Notes under the pieces: model-generated
What the model was told of the DNA's origin: nothing
The model's input: the letters and a program-made list of their open reading frames with translations, nothing else
Database searches by the model: none
In this document: positions 1-12,200 of the stretch, piece after piece
How positions within the stretch are numbered: the stretch's first letter is position 1
Layout of the letters: every line of letters begins with the position of its first letter
Source of the DNA: Doryteuthis pealeii
Taxonomy: Eukaryota; Mollusca; Cephalopoda; Myopsida; Loliginidae
Reading direction: 5' to 3'
NCBI GenBank assembly: GCA_023376005.1
Contig: CM042157.1
Span: 68,484,107 to 68,548,106 of the forward strand
Length of the DNA: 64,000 bases
Position numbers and translations under genes: made by a program

Positions 1-137
1 CCCCCATTCATTATGTAACAATTACACAAAATAATTGATCTTGTAAACAGTTTTTCTGAAAGTTAAGAATTATTTAAAATGTATCTAATCATAAATATGA
101 ACATTCTATGTGTGTTATCAAATTTTTTTTCTCAAAG

Positions 138-251
138 GTTGAAATTACGAAATTTGAAGAGCTCGAAGAAGTTCATTCAGAACTTAAGATGAAGGAACTC
201 TTGTGGAGATCACTTGATGAATGGGCAAATTTTGTTGACACTTGGACTCTG
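138..251 (+). CDS. DNAH6: DNAH6 exon 1 of window (tail/linker)
   Basis: Codes 38 residues in phase 0, from [11 protein letters not shown] to [10 protein letters not shown]. The acceptor is CTCAAAG and the donor CTG|GTAAGT. It is an acidic helical stretch just before the linker. It joins exon 2 (AEFETLDPE) in frame. Confidence 0.85.
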
Positions 252-3200
252 GTAAGTAAACATAACAGCATCCCCCCCCCCATCACAAGGATAAAATTAC
301 GGATGTATCCTCTTCAACTCCTGACTCTACCCCCGTTCTTTGACATGTATGGCATATCTTTACGGAACGTGTTTCCATCACCTTTCACCTCTTTGGCAAT
401 ATTTCCTTTTTGCTTTGGTTAAAATCATTATTCGTGTCTTTCAGCCCGGAAATCCTTTTTTCGGCTTATTCCTATGACGAATCAGCGTTTGTTATAAATG
501 TCTCTTTGCCTTAAGTGAAGAAGAAATGGCTAAACTTGCAAATTGGTCGGAAAATTAAAACGGAAAGTTTTTTTGGTGGTCCCCCATGACAGTTTACAGT
601 CTATGAATACACTTTTTGCGAATTGGGTTACGGTTTAGGGGTTTGGGGATTAAGGTTGTTTTTAATTATGTATTGCTTAAAAAAAACAGCAAAAAACCCA
701 AAATTACTATACATCTCAAACCTTACCCATTTACATTTTTAATGCTGTCAAATTAGTTAGTTGGAGGTGTGTGGTGTTTGAGTCGCAGGAAATGGACCCG
801 TCAACCTGAGTTCAAATCCTTGACGAAGCTACAGTTCACATAGCTAAATACTCTTGGGAAAGGTATGAATCCAACTACTCTTCCTCTAGCTAAGGGTAAA
901 TAGTAGGGCAGGCTGGGCTTTTAAACCTTGGATAGGCAACCAGTCAAGGAGAAGGAAAACTCTGGATTCAAATCTGTTAAACTTCGCTTGGGGTGGTCAC
1001 TACTAGAATAGGCTAAAAAAAATTAATGAAGCAAAAAACAAAATTATTTTCTGATTGTTGTTGTAATTTTCAGGCCGAATTTGAGACTTTGGATCCTGAG
1101 ATGTTAACTAATACCACGATGCGATACATAAAGACAGTGACAATGTTGGAGAAAGGGTTGCCGCCAAATTCTGTTCTACCAAAACTCAAAACTGATGTGG
1201 AGAATATCAGGGAAAAGGTTTGTGCTATTCTTATAAAAAGATTATGGATTTGTGAAATTATGGATTTGTGAAATTATGGATTTGAGAGATTTTATGGATT
1301 TGTGAAATTATTGATTTGAGAGATTATGGATTTGTGAAATTATGGATTTGAGAGATTTTATGGATTTGTGAGATTACGGATTTGTGAAATTATGGATTTG
1401 AGAGATTATGGATTCGTGAAATTGTGGATTTGAGAGATTTTATGGATTTGTGAAATTATGTTTTTAAAATTATGGATTTGAGAGATTATTGATTTGTGAA
1501 ATTATGGATTTGAGAGATTTTATGGATTTGTGAAACTATGGATTTGAGAGATTATGGATTCGTGAAATTATGGATTTGAGAGATTTTATGGATTTGTGAA
1601 ATTATGGATTTGAGAGATTATGGATTCGTGAAATTATGGATTTGAGAGATTTTATGGATTTGTGAAATTATGGATTTGAGAGATTATGGATTCGTGAAAT
1701 TATGGATTTGAGAGATTTTATGGATTTGTGAAATTATTTTTTTGTAAAATTATGGATTTGAGAGATTATGGATTGTGAAATTATGGATTTGAGAGATTTT
1801 ATGGATTTGTGAAATTATGGATTTGAGAGATTTTATGGATTTGTGAAATTATGGATTTGAGAGATTATGGCTTTGAAAGATTATGACGTAAGAGGTTATG
1901 GCTTTGAAAGATTATGGAATTGTGAAACTATGGATTTAAAATATCATGGAAAGATTATGAATTTGAAAGATTATGGATTTGAGAAATTATAGATTTGAAT
2001 GATTATGGCTTTGAAAGATTTTGGATTTGTGAAATTATGGATTTAAAATATTATGGATTTGAAAGATTATGGATTTGAGAGATTATGGATTTGAAAGATT
2101 TAAAAGATTATGGATTTGAGAGATTATGGATTTGAAATGTTATGACTTGAGAGATTATGGATTTGAGAAATGTTAAATAAAGTTTATATACATGAGTCAT
2201 TGATGAGTTGTGGTGCACCTGAGCACTGTATGCAATGAATTTCATTATTATTATTATCAATGTTTTCTTTTTCTTTTTCTTTGAAGCTTCACACAATCAC
2301 GGATCTCCGAAACAACACCCTGAAACAACGTCACTGGGAGAAAATTGAAAACATCCTGGATTACAAGTTTGTACCTGAGGATCCACTGACTCTTGGCAAA
2401 TTGATCGAAATGAAGGCTTTCCAAAAAGCTGAAGAGATCGAAGAAATATCCGGTCAGGCCAGTGCTGAATACAGCCTAGAACTCATACTAAAAAAGGCAT
2501 GCTTCTTTCCTTTTGTTTCTGGTATATTTAATATTGAACTTGTTTCTGTGAAGTGACGACCGAAAGCAACCACCGTTGACTTTTTTATTTCTTTTTTTTT
2601 TGCTAGTTTAATTCTTTGTCTGATAATGACAATATGTTCTGGTCATTTCCCGAGACTGTGTTTAAATAGCTAGGTTGCAATGCCCCCTAGTGGCAAACCC
2701 CGGCAGCAAGGGAAGATACCCTTTGCCAATCCTGATCCCAACCAAACAAGGGAAGATAATCAACACACTTCCTAATGTTTCTTTTTTTGCTAGTTTAATT
2801 TTTTGTCTAATAATGACAATATGTTCTGGTCATTTCCCGAGGCTGTGTTTAAATAGCCAAGCTGCAATGCCCCCTAGTGGCAAACCCAGGCGGCAAGGGA
2901 AGATACCCTTTGCCAATCTTGATCCCAACCAAACAAAGGAAGATAATCGCTACACTTCCTAATGTTTCCTTTTTTGCTAGTTTGATTTTTCGTCTAATCA
3001 TAACAATATGTTCTGGTTGTTTCAGGTTGAAGAATCATGGAAAACAGTTGAGTTTATTGTTTTGCAACACAAAGACTACAAAGATACATATATTCTTGGA
3101 GGAACTGATGACATTCAACAACTTTGGGATGACAGCAATATTAACATTGCTACGCTAATCAGTTCCCGTCATGTCGGACCGATAAAATCAAGGGTTGAAG

Positions 3201-4333
3201 AATGGCAACGCCAATTAGACTTATTTGGGAAAACTTTGGTAAGCAGATTTTTGTACTCTTTTGGTAAGACAACGTGTTTAGATTTTTTGTGCTCTTTTAG
3301 AAAGACAATGTGTTTAGATTTTTTGTGCTCTATTGGTAAGACAATGTGTTTAGATTTTTTGTGCTCTTTTGGTAAGACAAGGTGTTTAGATTTTGTGCTC
3401 TTGGTAGTAAGACAATGTGTTTAGATTTGTGTGCTCTTTTGGTAAGACAATGTGTTTAGATTTTTGTGCTCTTTTGGTAAGACAGTGTGTTTAGGTTTTT
3501 GTGCTTTTGGTAAGACAATGTGTTTAGATTTTTGTGCTCTTTGGTAAGACAACGTGTTTAGATTTTTTGTGCTTTTGGTAAGACAATGTGTTTAGATTTT
3601 TTTGCGCTGTTTTGGTAAGACAATATGTTTAGATTTTTTGTGCTCTATTGGTAAGACAATGTGTTTAGATTTTTGTGCTCTATTGGTAAGACAATGTGTT
3701 TAGATTTGTGTGCTCTTTTGGTAAGACAATGTGTTTAGATTTTTTGTGCTCTTTTGGTAAGACAATGTGTTTAGATTTTTGTACTCTTTTGGTAAGACAA
3801 TGTGTTTAGATTTGTGTGCTCTTTTGGTAAGACAATATGTCTAGATTTTTGTGCTCTTTCAGTAAGACAATGTAATTAGATTTTTGTGCTACGCCCACCA
3901 ATAATAATAATTATTACCAATCCTAGATCTTTGTCATTGGTCCTACAATCTAAAAAAATTGTGTAACCAAAAGAGCATAAAAATCCAAAGACATTGGTAA
4001 CCAGTCTAGGAGAAGGAAAACTTCGCTTAATAAGTTGACCTTGTGTTACATCCTGCTTGTGCAGAGGGATTTGGTAAATACATATATTCATTTCCTTGTT
4101 TGATTTTGTTTTTAAACTCTTTTATCTTCAGGATAAATGGTTAGCATGCCAAAAGAGTTGGCTTTATCTTGAAAGCATCTTTAATGCCTCCGATATCCAA
4201 CGCCAATTGCCGTCCGAAGATCGAATGTTCCGACAAGTTGATAAATCCTACAAAGACATAATGAGAAAAGTTCAAAAAGTTCCTCTGGCTATGAGGGCCG
4301 CAACTCAACCAGGTTGGTATAAATCAATAATGT

Positions 4334-4422
<89 letters not shown>

Positions 4423-4461
4423 GAAAGTGAGAGAGAGAGAGAGAGAAAGAGGGAGAAAGAA

Positions 4462-4492
<31 letters not shown>

Positions 4493-4498
4493 TGAGTG

Positions 4499-4583
<85 letters not shown>

Positions 4584-5637
4584 TTACTTGTTCATTTCTA
4601 CACTTTAACAGTTCCTGTATTATTTGAAATATTCGGACTATTGTTCTCATCTTTATTATTGTTATATACACAATGTTTCAGCCAAAATTCGACAGGAAAC
4701 ACCTGAAGAGGGTTGTTGGGCACATGAAACATTGTGTATATAACAATAAAGATGAGAACAATAGTCCAAATAATCCAAAATCACAAGAAACACCTGAAGA
4801 AGGTTGTAGGGCACATCGGCTGAAACATTGTGTATATAACAATAAAGATGAGGACAATAGTCCGAATAGTCCAAATAATAGAAAATTCAGAGAAATTTAA
4901 CAGTTCCTTTTATTATATTATACTTTGATTTGTATAAAGCAAAAAAAATCAAGTTCGGTTTGAAAACTTTACTATATAACATTTTGTGTTTTATCTTGTG
5001 TTTTTTTTTATCAGGAAACAACAAAGAGGCATTTTCTTATGAAACTCACTGTGACCCTCTACTGTTTTAATGTTACTTCAAACTACACTACACTACTTGC
5101 TACAAATGATAGGCTAAGCCTATCAATATAAGCAAATAACTTAACAAATAATTCAAATTTTTCAAAATTTTTCAGGACTTTTGGAGGCTTTTGAAGTGAA
5201 CAATTCTTTACTCGATGCCATACACAAATGTCTTGAGGCATACTTAGAATCAAAGAGAATTGTATTCTCAAGGTAAGAAATTGCATTTAGAATTTTACTT
5301 AGAAATAATATCAGAATTTTGTTTATTGTGCCATTACCCTTAATAATGATAATAATAATAATACCTGGACCTTGCCAGAGAACTGAAAAAGTTATGGAAT
5401 ATGAAAGTCAAAGTGATACCAATTGTAGTTGGTGCACTTGTAACGGTCCCAAAAGGATTGGAAAAGGGTTTGGAAAATCTGGAAATCAGAGGAAGGATTG
5501 ATACCATTCAGAACACTGTACTGCTGCAAACTGCCAGAATACTCAGAAGAGTCCTGGAGACCTGAGGAGACTTGCTGTCACTCAGACTCCAGTGAAAGAC
5601 CATCAGCTGACTTTGATGTGAAAACTCAAAACGAGTA

Positions 5638-5691
<54 letters not shown>

Positions 5692-6168
5692 CCCAGAAGA
5701 CATTTTAAATTTTCTAAAAAAACCCAAACCTTTTCAACAAGATATAACAAAACATAACCGAATGCCTCCATAGAACCGCTACTTTAAAGACTGAAATCCA
5801 TAATAACCTTTTTGGCATTAAATGATCCACAGAGGTTGGTATACCGTTAAACAAAACTCAAACTCAAATTCAAACCCAAGGAATGCCACAAACCCAATCA
5901 ACGATTGACCTCAGGCTTTTCAAATTATAGGCCCGTAGCTGGTTGGTTTGAAAAGAGGTATATTAACCAAGGGAGATAACCCACCTACTTTAGATGTATA
6001 TTTCTTTATACACTTAATAAGAGAGACGTAACTCACATGCAAGAAACATCAACAATTTTTATTATTTTTGTCGGTTATTTCCAATAACTCCAACATAAAC
6101 AAAGAGGAACCACTCTTGACTGATAAATTATCTATTTATTTATTGATCTACTAGGAAAAAAGAAAACG

Positions 6169-6206
<38 letters not shown>

Positions 6207-9200
6207 GGTCTAGGGTTAGTTTAATGGGAAAATAAATAAATAATTTATCAGTCAAGAGTGGTTCCCCTTTGTTCATGTTGGAGTTATAGGAAATAACCTT
6301 TTTGTCTTTTTCTTTTTAATGTCTCAGGTTTTATTTCTTGTCCAATGATGAATTATTGGAAATTTTGGCTCAGACCCGAAATGCCCAGGCTGTCCAACCA
6401 CATTTACGCAAATGTTTCGATGCAATTGCCAAATTGGAATTTGGACAAATTGATGTGCAACCAAGTCCAGAAAAAATTGCAGAATTAGGTAAACAGTTTT
6501 TATCTTTTTATTTTTCTATTTTTTAAAACTCGGTTTTAACCGTAAATCGATTAACTAGTTGTCATATGTGGCCCTCATGATATACATATGTAATCCGTGC
6601 AGCCCTCATGACATACATATACATACAGAAACACAAAAATACGCACAGACACACACAAACAAGTAAAAAAAAAATCTGGAATGATGCTTAGACATATGGG
6701 TTACTTAAAAATTTTAAAGTATATTTAAACAATAACCAATGTTTTCATTATCAAAAGCATCTGGTTTTCATAAATGCAAACACATTTTAACTTTCATAAA
6801 TGTTGCGGTTTAGACTAGCATATAGTTGGTTTGCAGATGCAGCTTCTTATACTTTTGCTTGTGGCTGGACACAGAATCAGATGAAATGGTCGAAATCCTA
6901 TAGAAGAAAAAAAAAAAGTTATAAACGACAAGATGTAGCAAATATAGTTAATCTCCGCATCGGCGGTGCTCCGACTTAACACAGACTTGGGGTAGAAAGG
7001 GTACAGATGCCTTATTTTTGAAGTTCAAAAAACGGTAAAATAAGGAACAATATTGCTCTTATGAGCACCTTTTTACTTTATTCATTTTCATAGCTTAATT
7101 TTTTAATGGTGTGCTTATAGAGAAAAAAACTCACATAAAAATTTTTTAGAGCATTAAAATGCAAGTGAGTTGTTTGTTATTCTTGGTGCGTGTTCATAGG
7201 ATTTTCCTTTTAACTCCATCTCATTTGATGGCCGCACTGAAAAGGAAGGAATTCAAGGAATGAAAAAGTGAAAGAGACAAAGACAAAAGGTGTTTTTATG
7301 ACTTAGGCTTTGTTCGCCACCCATGACAAGGGGATATCCCCCGGGTTGTGGTAGCGACTTCACACAGTTACGGCCTAAACTCGAATGACCGGGGGATTAT
7401 CTTCGGGGTCGGTGCTGGTCCTTTTTCTCACACATGCACGGAGGGGTCTTCTAATGAAGGCTCATGGGAGTTTATTTTTTTTAGATTAAAAAAAAAATTA
7501 TTTTAATTCCCCACAGACATTATTAACCAAACATACACACATAAACTCACACATACACACATACACCCCCCCCACATGAAGAATTCGGAGGAATAGACAT
7601 TACCAAGATATTAAGAAAATAAATCAAAGGTAAACAAACAATATTAGCATTATCTGCGTTATTTGGACTATTGTCCCCATCTTCATTGTTATTTGTACAA
7701 CGTTTCGGTCGATATGCCCTCCGGCGTTCTTCAGGTATTTCTTGTCGGACTCGGGAACCTTCTCGGACTCGGGAACCTTCTTTTCGAACCCGGGAACCTT
7801 CTTGTGTAATCGGGAACTTTCCCGAATACGACAAGAAAGTTCCCGAGTTCGAAAAGAAGGCCGGAGGGCATATCGGCCGAAACGTTGTACAGATAACAAT
7901 AAAGATGAGGACAATAGTCCGAATAACGCAGATAATACTAATCTTCAAGCTTCATCTCAAACATTCAGAGAAATAAACAATTTTATAGTTACCACATTTT
8001 TCTTGACACTTGCATTGTGATAGCCCAACTGTCAAACAAGTATAACACAATGCTTCAAGCAAATTATAAAGCTCTTATTTATAGTGTTACGCAGACAGGA
8101 GTTAAAAAAGAGAAAACACATGAACTCGACTTGGAATTTCAATCAACTTGTATTATTTTACACAAAGGAAATTAATTACTTGCAAACGAAGATTTTGTCT
8201 GCAGGAATGATAATTATATAAACTAGCAAATATATGCACCCTCCGAGTGCAAGTATTTAAGTTTTAATGTAATAAAATGTTATATTAAATTAGAAAGGCT
8301 AATGAAACTAAATAAGAATGCAGATAAAAAGATTTTAGACGGGAGGGGGGTATAATCGAAAAAAAAGAACAACTGAAACTTACTCCTTCATCACTCCCGT
8401 CTTTCATTGCTAAATTTTCCTAATTTAACTATTTAGTTAAAATAGGAAGTAAAGAATAAAATTACAATTATGTCTTCTTGTCAATGAATTTCTTTTAAGA
8501 TGTATCCACAAGACTTTTGTTCATATTCATTAAGCTAAAACCAAATAATTAGAAATCAATAATACTAAACACATATTTATTAAAATCAAATTTCTAATAT
8601 CAATATGCAAATTAGCCTTCCCGTTCACACTGTAAACTGCTATTTTGTTGTATATATAAATATAATTGCATGTTATTCGTATGTAGATATGACCAATAGT
8701 AATAATAATGCAAAACAATTTTATTCATAATTGGGGTTTAGATAAAAATAAAATCACGGTGAACGTGACGTAAATAACTAAGGAAATTGTTACTTGAGTA
8801 GTAATATAGTTTCGGTTACAGACAAAAAAAACACCCAATCTCCATTATAATAAGAAGATATAATACAGTCCACTTAACTGAAAGTCCTGGGGTAGGTGAA
8901 TTATCGAAGTACCAAACTATGGCTTTCTGGTTCTCTGGTTTTCACTGATGAATATAAGGGACGCCCTTGTTGTAGTCCGACTTCGGAGATAGCTGGATCA
9001 GAAAGGATAGAATTGCTCTCTTTGGTTTTGCCGCTAAAGAATGCCGGTCTGTGATTGGGTGGTTGAAAGAGAGGCTCGTAGATCAAGGACGACAATCCTA
9101 CCTCAGATATTTTTATATATTAACTCGTAGATATTTTAGTAGTATGTTAATTATCATTTCACTTCTTTTTATTTTTTCAAGGTGAAGATGCCCAACCTGA

Positions 9201-12200
9201 AATCCAGTACACCAACGATATCCTCGCTATGATTTCTCCTGAACGAGAAAAGATTGGACTTGGAAAAGTTAGTTATAATTTTATTTTTTAAATCTAAAAA
9301 AAATTATTTTGTTTTCAGTGTTGCATTCTTTTTTTTATTTATTGTATTCACTGCCATATTGTCTAATCTTCTCTTTATATCAGGCCGTGTCAAGCTCTCA
9401 TTAAGTTGAGGGTATCTTCTTCTTTAGCAGGGTGTTATCTTTTCCTCTGTGTTTCATCTTTGTTTGTTTTTATTTAATCAGGAACACGGAGACATATTTC
9501 TTTTGGTGTACACTTTTATTACCCCAATTCCATCTTAGAAAATAGTTAAATAGTACCAATACTATTCTTCTACAAGGATGACTTTTTCATTAAATAACCC
9601 ACAAAGGTTGATATGCCATTATACAAAGAAACCAAACCAAATCAAATAATATGGCTTTAAGAAAATATGGGGCTATGGTTAAGGTATGTTGGGGTGCTGG
9701 TATTTTAACCCCATATAAAAGCTTTGGTTCTTGGTTCTTCTGGGCTGGTGAGCTGAAATGGAAGGCATTCAAAGAACGAGAAAGGAAAGAGATAAAGGCA
9801 GAAGGTGGTTTTACGACTCAGGCTTTATTGAACGGGGTCATAGTGGCCTGTAGCGAGGGAAAAATCTCCCTGGCTAAGAAGGACCAACTAGACCCAATTA
9901 CGGCCTCAGTTAGAATGAACGAGGTATCCTTTTGGAGGAAGGGAGTCAGTCCTTTTTGTCGGACATGTGCAAAGCTGTTCTTCCGGTCAAGGCCCCATGG
10001 GATTTAAAAAAAATTTAATTTTTATTTTTGGATTTTTTTAATCCCCACAAAAATCAAATGATGAAAATATTCAATCTAAAACATTTTTTTTTTGTGCTGA
10101 GAATGTGAAGCTGAATTTTTATTCTTTTTCTCTTTTTTTCAGGGTTTGAAGTCAAGAGGAAATGTTGAAGAATGGTTGGGCAAGGTTGAAGAATCCATGT
10201 TCCAAAATATCCGTCGATTAATAAAATCTGCAATTACTGATTACAATCAAAGATCTCGAGAACAATGGGTTGTTAATCATGCACATCAGGTATGGCCAAT
10301 TGTTGAATAGTCTTCTTCTTAAACAATCAGATTCAAATAGATCTGCATAACTGAAACATGAACACACATTTAAGGAGATATAGATATGTCGGCTGAGGCG
10401 TTAGAATGTACCGACTGCACCTCTGCAGAGGGGTAAGACTCCCAAATGGGGCCACCTGTTGGTCGTGGGTGGCGACCCGTGACGGAGTCTTGGTAGATGA
10501 GCAGTCTATGACCTGCAACACTCCACTTAGACCCTTACTTAGGCTAGACGGGCGGTCAGAGAGGCCCCTCTGATCAATCGGCTTGTCACGTCAAGCCCTA
10601 GCACCTATATAATTGCCCCAACCCCATTGCCCTCGTGGCAATCCCATCCCTTTTATCATATGGGTACTAGAAGGCTGTGGCTGAGGGTCTACATGTCATG
10701 GGAATGACGTTAAACTATCTGATGGTGAAGTTCCAGCTCTGGAGGTTTGAGGAATGTGGAGCATCCCTTCATCACCATTGCTCCCTGGTCCACTCTGACC
10801 TAGAGTACCTGTTAGGGTCCGATCTATGGGTTAAATACAAAAATGTATTTATAAAAAAAATTGTGTATCCATTAAGAATTAATTTATTTCAAAACTTTGT
10901 ATCCGGCATAATATAACCCACCGTGGTTGACATGCCGTAAAACCCAACCAACCAATCAGAACAACATGTTTCACTTATTTTGCTTGAATGATTCTGAAAG
11001 GACATTCTTAGGACTTTAATGGCATGATTGTAGAGTTTTTAAATTGTTTTTGACCCATGCTCACATCAAATATAAATGATAGGTACCCTATTCGCCACAT
11101 CAGAATGGCACCACTGAGCGACAATGGAGATCCCTCTTCAATATGGCAAATTGTCTACAAGATAATCTATCTAAAACATGATGGGCATATGCTATTATTA
11201 CTTCCGTTTATGTCAATCACCAATGTTATAATTACAGACTTACTAAGATCCCCATGAGGCCTTCACATGACGAATATCAGACTTAAGCAAAATGCCTATT
11301 TTTGAACAATATGTTATATATAATGTAAATAATTTTCTAAATATTTTTCACACCATTCATTTCCTCTACTCCCAGGTCCACTCTGATTCGTTTTTGTATT
11401 TAAAAAATTGTCGAGTTGACTTTTGGTATATATATATATTTTACTAGCAAATATATGCACCCTCCGGGTGCAAGTATTTTAGTTAAATTTTATAATAAAA
11501 TATCATATTAAATTAGAAAGGCCAATGAAACTGAATAAGAATGTAGATAAAAAGATTTTGAACAGAGGGGTATGATTGAAAAATAGAACAACTTTGAAAC
11601 TAACTCTTCCATCATTTTCCGTTACCCCCGTCTTTCATTGGTAAATTTTCCTAATTTAACTGTTTAGTTAAAATAGGAAGTAAAGAATAATATCACAGTT
11701 ATTTCTTCTTGTTAAGGGATTTCTTTTACGATTTATTGAAGAGATTTTTGCTCATATTCAATAAGATAAAACCAAACAATTAGAAATCAATAATACTAAG
11801 CATATATTTATTAAAATCAATTTTTTAAGATCAATATGCAAATTAGCCTTCCCGTTCACACTGTAAGCCGCTATTTTGTTGTATATATAAATACAATTAC
11901 ATGTTATTAGTATGTAGATACGGTCAACAGTCTTAATGATTTAAAACAATTTTATTAATAATTGAGGTTTAAATAAAAATAAAATCATGGAGAATATGAT
12001 GTAAATAACTAAAGGAATTGTGACTTGTATAGTAATATAGTTTCGGTTACAGACAGACAAACCCACAATCTCCATTATGATAAGATATTTTTCACCCCAT
12101 TCATTTCCACTACTCCCAGGTCCACTCTGATTCGTTTTTTATTTAAAAAATTGTCGAGTTGACTTTTGGTATATATATATATATATATTTTATGTGAATC

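Noticed and set aside
6172..6220. Chromosome end or internal telomere
   Set aside because: The TTAGGG tract is under 60 bases and sits between inverted repeats of a mobile element with target duplications.
7547..8020. Several overlapping open frames on both strands
   Set aside because: They follow from the symmetry and unit length of the FB element and have no family match.
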